Below are positions 17,214 to 24,915 of a DNA stretch of 64,000 bases, piece by piece; within the stretch, counting starts at the first letter, position 1; every line of letters starts with the position of its first letter. The position numbers and the translations under genes were made by a program. The stretch is taken from the NCBI RefSeq assembly GCF_000419765.1, contig NZ_ATTQ01000010.1, forward strand, positions 154 to 64,153. The letters are read 5' to 3'. Under the pieces are notes generated by a model. The model was not told where the DNA came from and searched no databases. It saw only the letters and a list, made by a program, of their open reading frames with translations. Source of the DNA: Rhizobium mongolense USDA 1844. Lineage in GTDB: Bacteria > Pseudomonadota > Alphaproteobacteria > Rhizobiales > Rhizobiaceae.

Positions 17214-17381
17214 GGTCGTCTCTTATATCCAGCCCATCCTGCGCAAGTTCGGTCGCGAAGATCAAAGGGCCTCGTGCTGCGTAGAGGGTTTTTAAGAAGG
17301 GCCTGATGCGACCGCCATGGTTGCATTCCTGCATAGGTGATGATATTTCATGCGTGCACTCTAAAGAGAAAGGAGGGTCGC

Positions 17382-17456
17382 GTGCATTATTACTATTTCC
17401 GGTTCAACCGGCAGCGCGGCCCCGTCAACGCCCTGCAAACGCGTTTGCAGGGCTGA
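17382..17456 (+). CDS. Candidate regulatory leader peptide upstream of ABC-F gene
   Basis: A GTG at 17382 follows a very strong AGGAGGG (17371-17377, 4 nt gap) and opens a 24-codon frame ending in TGA at 17456. The peptide begins MHYYYFRFNRQRGPVN and continues ALQTRLQG. It carries a run of aromatic residues and an Arg-Gln-Arg motif. Arg/Lys-X-Arg/Lys (+X+) is the known macrolide-dependent ribosome arrest motif. The last nine codons lie inside a perfect palindrome, so translation would control whether that hairpin forms. The next gene is an ABC-F ATPase, a family often controlled by antibiotic-sensing leaders. That this one works so is inference. The aromatic run could alternatively sense charged tRNA. 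Confidence 0.6.
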   Translation: MHYYYFRFNRQRGPVNALQTRLQG

Positions 17457-17492
17457 CCAGAGGCCGTTTCTCGCAAAACCTCTCTTTTGGTC
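17430..17492 (+). promoter_or_regulatory. Tandem hairpins, putative attenuator
   Basis: Bases 17430-17453 form a perfect 24-nt palindrome (arm GCCCTGCAAACG). It is followed at once by a second, bulged hairpin (17455-17463 with 17479-17492: GACCA/TGGTC and GAGG/CCTC). The first overlaps the end of the leader frame. TTTGC in its 3' arm (17443-17447) could instead pair with GCAAA at 17473-17477, giving a possible alternative fold. Neither hairpin has a long T run directly after it, so a Rho-dependent or translational mechanism is as possible as intrinsic attenuation. Confidence 0.5.
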
Positions 17493-17627
17493 TGCCCTTT
17501 GTGGCCCGCGGCGCCGAGCTTTATCGCTTGAGCGTCTGCGAATTCCGATAAGCCGCTGACGCATCGCATCGATGATGGCCCAGGAGCCCACGATGGATGA
17601 TCGCGCGGTCAAGACCAGAGAACGATC

Positions 17628-19169
17628 ATGACCCTCCTCAATATCCGCAACCTCGGCATCACCTTGTCGAGCCCTCTGTTTTCCAAGCTCAATCTCGTGG
17701 TCAATGCCGGCGACCGCATCGGCATCGTGGCCGCCAACGGCCGCGGGAAATCGACGCTTTTCCGCTGCATCGCCGGTACGCTGGAGCCGACCGAAGGCGA
17801 CATCACCCGGGCGCGCGGGCTGACAGTCGGCTATGTCGAGCAGAATGTGCCGCATGCCCTGTTCGCCAGGACATTCTACGACGCCGTTCTCGATGCGCTC
17901 GCTCCGGAGCAGGCGGAAACCGAGAGCTGGCGCGTCGATGTCGTGCTGGGATCTCTGGAGGTGCCGGAGGAGTTGCGCCGGCGTTCGCTCTCGGCGCTCA
18001 GCGGCGGATGGCAGCGGCTGGCGATGCTTGCCCGCATCTGGGTGACCGAACCCGACCTCTTAATGCTCGACGAGCCGACCAATCATCTTGATCTCGGCAA
18101 GATCGCGCGGCTGGAGGAATGGCTGAATGCGCTCCCCCGCGACGTGCCCGTGATCCTGGCCAGCCATGACCGCGCTTTCCTCGACGCCGTGACCAACCGC
18201 ACGCTCTTCCTGCGGCCGAAGCAATCCCACATCTTCGCCCTGCCCTATTCCCGGGCGCGGACTTCAATCGACGAGCTCGATACGGCAGATGCGCGCCGCT
18301 ACGAGCGCGACATGAAGACGGCGGAGCAACTGCGCAAGCACGCGGCGAAGCTCAACAATATCGGCATCAATTCCGGCAGCGACCTGCTGGTCGTCAAGAC
18401 CAAGCAGCTGGAGCAGCGCGCCGAGAAACTCGAGGATGCGGCAAAACCCGCGCATCTGGAGCGTTCGGCGGGTGCGATCCGGCTTGCCAATCGCGGCACG
18501 CATGCCAAGGTGCTGGTGACGCTGGACGATGCGGCGGTTGAGACGCCGGACGGCACGCTGCTCTTCAAGACCGGCAGGCAATTCATTTGCCAGGGAGACC
18601 GGATCGTGCTGTTCGGCGAAAACGGCGCCGGCAAGACGCGGCTGATCGCCATGCTGCGCAAGGCGATCGCGAACCCGGAGACGGCCGAGAGCGGCATCAG
18701 GGCCACGCCTTCGCTGGTGCTCGGCTACGGCGACCAGACGCTTGCCGATCTGCGCGATGCCGACACGCCGATGGACACGATCATCCGCCGCTTCGACGTC
18801 GGTGACCAGCGGGCGCGCGCACTGCTGGCCGGCGCCGGCATGTCGATCGAGATGCAGGGCCGCCCTATCGGCCAGCTTTCCGGCGGGCAGAAAGCAAGGC
18901 TCGGCATGCTGGTGCTCCGGCTCTCCAACCCGAACTTCTACCTGCTCGATGAACCCACCAACCATCTCGACATCGACGGGCAGGAAGCGCTGGAAGGCGA
19001 GCTGATGGCGCACCAGGCAAGCTGCCTGCTCGTTTCCCACGACCGCAGCTTCGTGCGCGCCGTCGGCAACCGCTTCTGGCTGATCGAGAAGCGGCGCCTG
19101 ATGGAAGTGGAGAGCCCCGAGGGGTTCTTTGCGTCGGCAGCTGGTGGGGATGATCGACCAAGGGGCTGA
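17628..19169 (+). CDS. ABC-F family ATPase (ribosome-associated)
   Basis: The 513-residue soluble protein has two ABC domains and no membrane segments. Domain 1 has Walker A ANGRGKST (36-43), signature LSGGW and Walker B LLMLDEPTNHLD. Domain 2 has GENGAGKT, LSGGQ and YLLDEPTNHLD. A charged linker (about 215-290, RYERDMKTAEQLRKHAAKLN) joins them, as in ABC-F proteins, which bind the ribosomal E site and either promote translation or dislodge antibiotics. It does not look like EttA, Uup or YbiT in full, so a resistance-type role is plausible but unproven. The leader peptide 170 nt upstream supports induction by a translation inhibitor. Confidence 0.9.
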   Translation: MTLLNIRNLGITLSSPLFSKLNLVVNAGDRIGIVAANGRGKSTLFRCIAGTLEPTEGDITRARGLTVGYVEQNVPHALFARTFYDAVLDALAPEQAETESWRVDVVLGSLEVPEELRRRSLSALSGGWQRLAMLARIWVTEPDLLMLDEPTNHLDLGKIARLEEWLNALPRDVPVILASHDRAFLDAVTNRTLFLRPKQSHIFALPYSRARTSIDELDTADARRYERDMKTAEQLRKHAAKLNNIGINSGSDLLVVKTKQLEQRAEKLEDAAKPAHLERSAGAIRLANRGTHAKVLVTLDDAAVETPDGTLLFKTGRQFICQGDRIVLFGENGAGKTRLIAMLRKAIANPETAESGIRATPSLVLGYGDQTLADLRDADTPMDTIIRRFDVGDQRARALLAGAGMSIEMQGRPIGQLSGGQKARLGMLVLRLSNPNFYLLDEPTNHLDIDGQEALEGELMAHQASCLLVSHDRSFVRAVGNRFWLIEKRRLMEVESPEGFFASAAGGDDRPRG

Positions 19170-19361
19170 TCGCCGGAGCCGAAGAGCGGTTGCTGCAACG
19201 TTCTGTGGGATGTGGGTAACCACGCAGATATAGCCGATTATGCATCCACCCAAAAATGTTCAGGAAGGGTTAACCTTGCGGAATGCTTTTCGGGCCGGAA
19301 GGATAAAATTTGAATAAAATTAAGAGATTAGCGGGACGGATTTTGCCGCTCAAATGGAAGG

Positions 19362-19385
19362 GGCGGCCCGCCTCCAAGGGCCGCC
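19362..19385 (-). terminator. GC-rich hairpin after the VOC gene
   Basis: GGCGGCCC-gcctccaa-GGGCCGCC forms an 8-bp perfect stem about 50 nt past the minus-strand VOC stop codon. A T-rich tract is weak (CCTTCCATTTG), so this is a probable rather than certain terminator. It could also serve the converging ABC-F gene. Confidence 0.5.
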
Positions 19386-19436
19386 GCCGATCAATTCCGT
19401 ATCCCGATTCGCCGTTTCCGGGACGTGGCTGCGAGG

Positions 19437-20225
19437 TCAGCGGCCCGGCGCGACGAGGCAGAAGAAAGCGCCCTGCGGGTCCGTCGCATTGATGATCCAG
19501 CTGCCGCCGGGCACTTCCATCGGACCGACGATTACCTTGCCGCCGCCCGCATTGACGCGTTCGATGGCGCTGTCGATCGCCGGCACATTGAAGTAATAGC
19601 CCCAATAGCACATCGCCACATTGGCGGGTTTGGTCATCATGCCGCCGATCTGTTTTCCATGTTCAGCGAAGATGCGATAAGCACCCATCTCGTCCATGTC
19701 GAAATCGTGGTCCTTGGTCCAGCCGAAGACCTTCGAGTAGAAGGCGAAGGCTTCCTCCATGTTGCCGGCCATCAGTTCGTGCCAGCCGATATGGCCGGGC
19801 GTACCCATTTCCGGCTCCCAGCCGCTATCGCCCTCCATCGGCAGCGGCGTCATGATGCAGAGGACGGCCCCGTGCGGGTCGGCGACGACGGCAAAGCGGC
19901 CGATCGTCGGGATGTCTTCGGGGGGACGGCGGATCTGGCCGCCGTTCGCCTCAAAATCCTTCGCGGATTGGTCGACATCGTCGACACAGACATAGCCTGT
20001 CCAGTTCGGCGGAATGCCCTGCCCTTCGAGCTCGGCCGGAAAGGTCATCATGCCGGCCACGCCGCGGCCATCCGCCTCGAAGATGGTATAGGGGGAAGGA
20101 AGGTCCTCCATCGGCATCTCTTTCGTCGTCCAGCCGACGACAGAGCTGTAGAAGCGGGCGGCAGCCTTGGTATCCGTCGTCATCAGTTCGCACCAGATGA
20201 ATTTTCCATGCGTGTCGGAAGCCAT
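19437..20225 (-). CDS. Two-domain VOC (glyoxalase-fold) protein
   Basis: The 262-residue product repeats the vicinal-oxygen-chelate fold twice: GKFIWCELMTTDTKAAARFY at the start and GHIGWHELMAGNMEEAFAFY near 145. Such tandem proteins are common in actinomycetes and rhizobia and are called glyoxalase/bleomycin-resistance-like; no substrate is known. The ATG at 20225 has AAAAGGAAAAAG upstream. It is the last gene of a same-strand trio with the DUF1579 and DUF899 genes, 45 nt after the DUF1579 stop. Confidence 0.85.
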   Translation of the reverse strand: MASDTHGKFIWCELMTTDTKAAARFYSSVVGWTTKEMPMEDLPSPYTIFEADGRGVAGMMTFPAELEGQGIPPNWTGYVCVDDVDQSAKDFEANGGQIRRPPEDIPTIGRFAVVADPHGAVLCIMTPLPMEGDSGWEPEMGTPGHIGWHELMAGNMEEAFAFYSKVFGWTKDHDFDMDEMGAYRIFAEHGKQIGGMMTKPANVAMCYWGYYFNVPAIDSAIERVNAGGGKVIVGPMEVPGGSWIINATDPQGAFFCLVAPGR

Positions 20226-20270
20226 GATCTTTTTCCTTTTCGTGGGTATGGGATCGGGTTTGGTTCGGGA

Positions 20271-20738
20271 TCACGGCTTGCGCGTGTAATGCGCCTCCAT
20301 AAACTGCTTCCAGCTGCCGTCCGGCTGCTTGGCCGCCGAGTTGAAGGTGCGGTGATCGTCATCGACGAAGATCATCTGCTCGCGGTAGTCCTGCTCGGCG
20401 CCTTGGCTCTGGAAATCGGGGCCACGGGTATAGAGGCTGAGCACCTTGCCGTCCGGCGATACATCACCCTCGTAGACCCACATGTGGTCCATCATCGAGC
20501 CGATCCAGCTGCCGACATATTTGCCCTTGGCCGCATTGTAGCCGAGGGTGAGCATGGTGGTGGCAGCCCCGCCGCCCGGCATTTCGCCATTGCCTTCGGC
20601 AACGAACCAGATGCCGTGCAGCGAGCGCACGATCTCCGTCCATTGCTGGTCAGCGGTCATTTCGGCCGTGACATCCCATACGCCCACCAGCCTCTCGAGG
20701 AAGCGGTGCTCCTCCAACGCTTTTGCAGTTTCCATCAT
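20271..20738 (-). CDS. DUF1579 family protein
   Basis: The 155-residue protein has the DUF1579 pattern: an N-terminal LERLVGVWDVTAEM and central GYNAAKGKYVGSWIGSM, consistent with a small beta-barrel (lipocalin-like) fold. Function is unknown. Two ATGs occur in tandem (20738 and 20735); GGGAG spacing slightly favours the second. It lies between the DUF899 and VOC genes in one probable operon. Confidence 0.8.
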   Translation of the reverse strand: MMETAKALEEHRFLERLVGVWDVTAEMTADQQWTEIVRSLHGIWFVAEGNGEMPGGGAATTMLTLGYNAAKGKYVGSWIGSMMDHMWVYEGDVSPDGKVLSLYTRGPDFQSQGAEQDYREQMIFVDDDHRTFNSAAKQPDGSWKQFMEAHYTRKP

Positions 20739-20767
20739 CCTTCTCCCTTGGGTGATGTTCGCAGATT

Positions 20768-21493
20768 TCAGTGACGGGATTGCGTCTTTCGAGCGCCCTC
20801 GTATTCGTCGTGGCGCTTGACGAAATCCATCGTGCCTTCCTCGTTGCGGCCCTTCGGCGCGCGGTCGAGGATCATCAGCGTGCCGATCAGTTCCTCCGGC
20901 CCACGGGCATAGCTAGAGTAGGTGTGGAAGATTTCACCCCGCTCGTTCTTGTAGAAGGAACTCAGCCCCGGCAGTTCGTCATGGGCCTCGGCGGGTTCGA
21001 TCGCGGTGAAATTGTAGAAGACCTTATCCTTGGCGAGATCTTCCGGGCTGAAGGAAACGTGGTAGTCGAAATTGAAATCGCTGCCGAAGGACGAAACCCA
21101 GGGGAATTTCCAGCCCATGCGCTTCTTGTAGGCCTCGATCTTGGCGAGCGGCGCGCGCGAAACCGCGACCCAGGTGACGTCGTGATGGTTGAGATGCGGC
21201 AGCGCGCCGTCCACGTGATCGGAAAGGAACGAGCAGCCTGGGCAACCGGCCTCCCAATCCGGACCGAGCATGAAATGGTAGATCATCAGCTGGCTGCGGC
21301 CGTCGAAGAGATCGGATAGGCCCTTCTTTCCCTGCGGCGTGTCGAAGACATAGTCGTTGTCGACCTTGACCCAGGGCATGGCCAGGCGCTCGGCATTGAC
21401 CCTATCTCTGAGATGCGTTGCTTCCTTCTCCTTCAGAAGCAGCGCACGGCGGGCCTCGAGCCATTGTTCACGGGAAACGACTTGATTCTGCAT
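20768..21493 (-). CDS. DUF899 thioredoxin-like protein
   Basis: The 241-residue product belongs to DUF899, with the motif GPDWEAGCPGCSFLSDHVDG (a CxxC in a thioredoxin-like fold) and the aromatic, acidic pattern of that family through the C terminus. DUF899 proteins resemble thiol peroxidases or dithiol oxidoreductases, but no activity is proven. The ATG at 21493 is backed by GGAGGAGGG 8 nt upstream; the open frame further up (to 21679) is not needed. It is the first gene of the trio and is divergent from a MarR regulator. Confidence 0.85.
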   Translation of the reverse strand: MQNQVVSREQWLEARRALLLKEKEATHLRDRVNAERLAMPWVKVDNDYVFDTPQGKKGLSDLFDGRSQLMIYHFMLGPDWEAGCPGCSFLSDHVDGALPHLNHHDVTWVAVSRAPLAKIEAYKKRMGWKFPWVSSFGSDFNFDYHVSFSPEDLAKDKVFYNFTAIEPAEAHDELPGLSSFYKNERGEIFHTYSSYARGPEELIGTLMILDRAPKGRNEEGTMDFVKRHDEYEGARKTQSRH

Positions 21494-21559
21494 CGCGAGC
21501 GCCCTCCTCCGGCGCCGCCGGCAAGACCGGCATTCGTTCTCATTCGCTTGACTAAATAC

Positions 21560-21571
21560 ATTGATATCAAT
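21560..21571. promoter_or_regulatory. Palindromic operator between DUF899 and marR genes
   Basis: ATTGATATCAAT is perfectly symmetric. On the plus strand a TTGACT (21548-21553) lies 17 nt before TAGAAA (21571-21576), so the palindrome falls inside a plausible promoter for the MarR gene. This fits an autorepressor that also controls the divergent trio. Confidence 0.6.
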
Positions 21572-21582
21572 AGAAATAGGGC

Positions 21583-22029
21583 ATGTCAAACTCGATAGAA
21601 ATTCCCTTTTCGACGACACTGCTGGTACGGGACACCTGCCTGTGCCTGCATGTTCAGCGCGCCGCGCGAGCACTCGCACGGCTTTTCGACGATGCGCTTC
21701 GTCCGGTCGGGCTCACCAACGGGCAGTTCTCGTTGATGATGTCCCTCAACCGGCCGGAGCCGCCGCCGATGGGGCCTGTGGCCAATCTTCTCGCCATGGA
21801 CCAGACAACGCTGACGGCGGCGCTGAAACCGCTGCAACGCCGTGGCTGGGTAAATGTAACGCAAAACCCGAAAGACAAGCGGGGGCGGCTGCTCAGCCTG
21901 ACGCCGGAGGGCAAGGCGGTGCTCGCCGCAGCGCTGCCGATCTGGGAAAGGACGCATACAACGCTGGAAGAGACGCTGCCTGGCGGCAGCGGCGAGCGGC
22001 TGCGAAGCGAGCTGCAGGCGCTCGCCTGA
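21583..22029 (+). CDS. MarR-family transcriptional regulator
   Basis: The 148-residue protein is a MarR-type winged helix (LFDDALRPVGLTNGQFSLMM, then the recognition region MDQTTLTAALKPLQRRGW and the wing NPKDKRGRLLSLT). It contains two cysteines near the N terminus (DTCLCLH), which might sense oxidants. The ATG lies only 12 nt after the palindrome, so it probably binds its own promoter. The neighbouring trio (VOC, DUF1579, DUF899) is the likely regulon. Confidence 0.88.
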   Translation: MSNSIEIPFSTTLLVRDTCLCLHVQRAARALARLFDDALRPVGLTNGQFSLMMSLNRPEPPPMGPVANLLAMDQTTLTAALKPLQRRGWVNVTQNPKDKRGRLLSLTPEGKAVLAAALPIWERTHTTLEETLPGGSGERLRSELQALA

Positions 22030-22290
22030 TCATCGGGCGATGCGCGCATCGTTGCCGAAATCGCTCCTGGCAAAGCCGATCCGCATCTTCGGAAATTCGC
22101 ATTCGCCTGAACGCCTGCCGGCGACAGGCGAATGCGCCATGTCTGGCGCTCGGCCGGTTCGCGGTCAGTAGCGCGATATTCTTGCCGTGATGCAGATCGC
22201 GGACGAATTCATAAAGGATCGCGATGAGGGTGAGCGACGCAATGAGCGAGCGTCTGAGCGAAAAGCGAAGACGACATTTGCCGCGCCGCC
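22030..22290. other. No confident gene; possible remnant
   Basis: About 260 bases between the MarR stop and the RIME repeat hold no credible complete gene. A minus-strand frame starting near 22297 contains a protein-like stretch (LIAILYEFVRDLHHGKNIAL) that then loses character. A perfect inverted pair, GCATTCGCCTG/CAGGCGAATGC, occurs at 22101-22136. Confidence 0.45.
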
Positions 22291-22336
22291 CCCTCATCCG
22301 GCCCTTCGGGCCACCTTCTCCCCGCGGGGAGAAGGT
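22291..22336. repeat. RIME1-like palindromic repeat
   Basis: CCCTCATCC, then the hairpin GGCCC-ttc-GGGCC and a perfect 24-nt palindrome (22313-22336, arm ACCTTCTCCCCG). It ends 10 nt from the ohr stop, between converging genes, and is the better-preserved partner of the copy at 1836-1877. Confidence 0.85.
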
Positions 22337-22345
22337 GATTCCGCC

Positions 22346-22768
22346 TCAAGCCACCGTGACCGGAACTTCGGTCGAGGTACGCATGGCGTGGCTGTAAGGG
22401 CAGACGATGTGGGCGGCGGCGGCGAGCTTTTCAGCCTCGGTCCTATCCAGGCCAGGGATGTTGACGGTGAGCGCCACGTCGATCCCGAAGCCCGTGCCGT
22501 CTTCGCGCGGGCCGATGCCGACCTTGGCGGAAACCGTGGTGTCTTCCGGAATCTTGACCTTCTGCTGGCCCGCGACAAATTTCAGGGCACCGAGGAAGCA
22601 CGCGGAATAGCCGGCCGCGAAGAGCTGTTCGGGATTGGTGCCGGTGGCGCCATCGCCGCCGAGCTCCTTCGGAACAGTCAACGTCACGTCGAGAACGCCG
22701 TTTTCAGAAACGGCGCGGCCTGCGCGGCCACCGGTGGCGGAAGCTTGGGTCGTATAGAGGATAGGCAT
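22346..22768 (-). CDS. ohr: Organic hydroperoxide resistance protein
   Basis: The 140-residue product is a thiol peroxidase of the Ohr/OsmC family that reduces organic hydroperoxides. It has the two catalytic cysteines in AAGYSACFLGAL and AHIVCPYSHA, and starts MPILYTTQASATGGRAG as Ohr proteins do. Length is normal. Its ohrR repressor is transcribed divergently with an OhrR box between. The ATG at 22768 follows AAAGGAGACTGAC. Confidence 0.96.
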   Translation of the reverse strand: MPILYTTQASATGGRAGRAVSENGVLDVTLTVPKELGGDGATGTNPEQLFAAGYSACFLGALKFVAGQQKVKIPEDTTVSAKVGIGPREDGTGFGIDVALTVNIPGLDRTEAEKLAAAAHIVCPYSHAMRTSTEVPVTVA

Positions 22769-22808
22769 GTCAGTCTCCTTTGCGTTGGGGCTGAACTTCG
22801 TATATTGC

Positions 22809-22821
22809 ACAATTAAATTGT
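22809..22821. promoter_or_regulatory. OhrR operator
   Basis: ACAATT-A-AATTGT is a symmetric site 40 nt upstream of the ohr start and about 70 nt before ohrR. It matches the AT-rich symmetric ACAATT/AATTGT form of known OhrR boxes and should mediate peroxide-inducible release. Confidence 0.8.
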
Positions 22822-22892
22822 ACGCAAGTGAATTTCGCAAATTGCATTCGGAATCTGAAAAGAGGAGAATTGCACCTCAAAGGAACAGGATC

Positions 22893-23360
22893 ATGAAAGC
22901 GCAGATGGCAAAGACGATGGAAATCCCGCAAGAGGAGAGGCGGCTGGAGAAACAGCTCTGTTTCGCGGTCTACGCGACGGCGCATGCCTTCACGCGCGCC
23001 TATAAGCCGATCCTCGACAAGGTCGGCCTCACTTATCCGCAGTATCTGGTGATGCTCGTGCTCTGGGAAAAAGCCGAACTTCCGGTAAAGACGATCGGCG
23101 AGCAGCTCGACCTCGATTCGGGCACGCTCTCGCCGCTGCTCAAGCGGCTGGAGCAGACCGGGCTGATCAAGCGGACCCGGGACGCACGCGACGAGCGGCA
23201 GGTGATCGTTTCACTGACGCCGAAGGGCCGGTCGATGAAGAGCGAGGCGGCAACGATCATGACGGCCATCGGCCAGGCGGCCGGCTGCACGCTCGAGGAA
23301 ATGGCGGAAATCCGCGGATCTTTACAGAAGCTGCGCGGGAACCTGAATGCAGCCGTGTGA
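22893..23360 (+). CDS. ohrR: Organic hydroperoxide-sensing repressor (MarR family)
   Basis: The 155-residue MarR-type protein has the OhrR hallmark: a reactive N-terminal cysteine in LEKQLCFAVYATAHAFTRAY, followed by the winged helix (LDSGTLSPLLKRLEQTGLIKR, RDERQVIVSLT). Oxidation of that cysteine by organic peroxides releases it from DNA. The ATG at 22893 follows AAAGGAACAGG; earlier in-frame codons to 22767 overlap the operator and are not used. A second cysteine (AAGCTLEEM) near the C terminus could form an intersubunit disulfide. Confidence 0.94.
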   Translation: MKAQMAKTMEIPQEERRLEKQLCFAVYATAHAFTRAYKPILDKVGLTYPQYLVMLVLWEKAELPVKTIGEQLDLDSGTLSPLLKRLEQTGLIKRTRDARDERQVIVSLTPKGRSMKSEAATIMTAIGQAAGCTLEEMAEIRGSLQKLRGNLNAAV

Positions 23361-23365
23361 GAAAT

Positions 23366-23389
23366 CGCCCGCGCCTTTATGCGCGGGCG
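23366..23389. terminator. Hairpin between converging ohrR and MFS genes
   Basis: CGCCCGCG-cctttatg-CGCGGGCG is an 8-bp GC stem placed between the two stop codons. Both strands have only short T runs after it. It probably serves both genes. Confidence 0.6.
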
Positions 23390-23398
23390 TTCAAAGAT

Positions 23399-24799
23399 TT
23401 ACTCGGCGGCCTGATAGGCTGCGGCGCGCAACGGCGACGTCCTCGGACCGAGGGCGGCGAGAAGCACGACTGCGACCGCAAGCAGCGCCGTGAAGGCGAC
23501 GCCTGCCACATAAGGATCCCAGCCGAAGGACGGCGCCGCGCCGAAGACCGCGGAGGCGGCTGCGAGCACGATGCCGCCGCCGATCTGGAAGGCGGCAAAG
23601 AGCATGCCGGAGGCCAGGCCCGATTTGTCTTCCTCGACATCAGCGAGTGCCGCGACCTGAACGGAGGGATAGGTCAGCGCGTAACCGAGGCCGAGCGGGA
23701 CCTGCGACACGACGACGAGCAGGATCGGATTGATGTCGCCGACAGCCGCGACCCAGAAGATGTAGCTCGCTGCCTGCAGCGCCACGCCGAGCGCCATGAG
23801 GCCCGTGGTGCCGCGGTTCTGCGCGATCGCGGCAAAGCGTGGCGCCAGGAACATGACGAAGACGCCGCCCAAAGCGAAGCAGAAGCCGGTGCTGAAGGCC
23901 GACCAGCCGAGCTCGTTCTGATAGTAGAGCGTCGCGATGAACTGGAAGCCGACATAGACGCCCTGAAAAAGGGCGGCGACGGCATTGGCATGGCTGAGTT
24001 TTGCTCGGCGGAACATTGCAAGCGGCACCATCGGATCGGCATGCCGGGCCTCAACCGCAAGGAAGAGCAGGATCAGAACGGCCGCCGCAGTCAGTGCACC
24101 CCAGGTGGGAAATGCGCTCCAGCCCTCGGCTGCGGCGTTGGTGATGCCGAAGACGAAGAGCAGCAGGCCGGGGGTGATCGTCAAGGCGCCTGCCCAGTCG
24201 AAGCGCGGACGGTCGGCTCCCCGGCGCTCGTCTGCGGGCAGGACGAATGGCGCGATCGCCAGCGTGAGGATCGCCACCGGAGCGCCCATGACGAGCGTCG
24301 CCCGCCAGCTGAAAATGGTGGCCGCTCCGCCAAGCACCATGCCAAGCACGAAGCCTGCGGCGCCGGTGGAGGAAAAGACCCCGAGCGCCTTGGCGCGGGC
24401 GCTGCCCTCCCCGAAGACGGAAAGCAGAAGCGCCAAAGCGGCCGGTGCAGTGAAGGCCGCGGCGATGCCCTTGATCAGACGGGCGGCAATCAGCGTCGGC
24501 CCGCTGTCGACAAAGCCGCCCGCGATGCTCGCAGCTGCGAAGACGGCAAGCGACCAGAGAAAGACGCGGCGGTGGCCGAAAACATCGGCAACGCGGCCGC
24601 CGAGCAGCAGGAAGCCGCCGTAGCCGAGAACATAGGCGCTGACGGCCCATTGCAGCGAAGTTGCCTGCATGCCGAGTTCGGCCTGAATGGCGGGAAGCGC
24701 GACGCCGATGGTCGAAACGTCCATGGCGTCAAGGAAATTGGCGGCGCAGAGCAACAGCAATGCCAGCCCCGCCCCACTTCGAGATTGTGTGAGAGTCAT
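23399..24799 (-). CDS. MFS drug transporter (DHA2, 14-helix type)
   Basis: The 466-residue membrane protein has about 14 hydrophobic helices. Motif A appears as LLGGRVADVFGHRRVF, and motif C-like glycine-rich sequence (GAAGFVLGMVLGGAA) follows, as in EmrB/QacA-type exporters. The D in AANFLDAMDVS near the start is the conserved motif D1 acid. The ATG at 24799 has AAAGGAACG upstream. It is divergent from a LysR gene at 24916, which probably controls it. Substrate unknown. Confidence 0.88.
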   Translation of the reverse strand: MTLTQSRSGAGLALLLLCAANFLDAMDVSTIGVALPAIQAELGMQATSLQWAVSAYVLGYGGFLLLGGRVADVFGHRRVFLWSLAVFAAASIAGGFVDSGPTLIAARLIKGIAAAFTAPAALALLLSVFGEGSARAKALGVFSSTGAAGFVLGMVLGGAATIFSWRATLVMGAPVAILTLAIAPFVLPADERRGADRPRFDWAGALTITPGLLLFVFGITNAAAEGWSAFPTWGALTAAAVLILLFLAVEARHADPMVPLAMFRRAKLSHANAVAALFQGVYVGFQFIATLYYQNELGWSAFSTGFCFALGGVFVMFLAPRFAAIAQNRGTTGLMALGVALQAASYIFWVAAVGDINPILLVVVSQVPLGLGYALTYPSVQVAALADVEEDKSGLASGMLFAAFQIGGGIVLAAASAVFGAAPSFGWDPYVAGVAFTALLAVAVVLLAALGPRTSPLRAAAYQAAE

Positions 24800-24915
24800 C
24801 GAGATCGTTCCTTTTGCTGCCGCGCGGGTTGGGAGGAAGCGGCAGAGGAACGAGAAAATGATCATCTCCGAAACCTATTGCAAATTGATAGTAACCATGC
24901 CAGGTATTACTGATA

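Larger units (their letters stand above)
17214..17627. other. Long leader region of the ABC-F gene
   Basis: These 414 bases lie between the divergent yjdM-like gene and the ABC-F start. They contain the candidate leader peptide (17382-17456), the perfect palindrome (17430-17453), a second hairpin (17455-17492) and a further weak pairing TTATCG/CGATAA near 17520-17551. A four-codon frame (ATG at 17350) precedes the leader. No other gene is seen. Confidence 0.6.

Noticed and set aside
17382..17456. Reading the ABC-F leader as a Phe/Tyr biosynthesis attenuator
   Set aside because: The aromatic run fits, but the downstream gene is an ABC-F ATPase, not an aromatic pathway gene; kept only as an alternative.
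22030..22297. Small membrane-like protein on the minus strand
   Set aside because: Only about 25 codons look protein-like and no good start or family was seen.
23357..24913. 518-codon plus-strand frame
   Set aside because: Antisense shadow of the DHA2 transporter; Arg/Glu/Gly-rich, no motif, no ribosome site.
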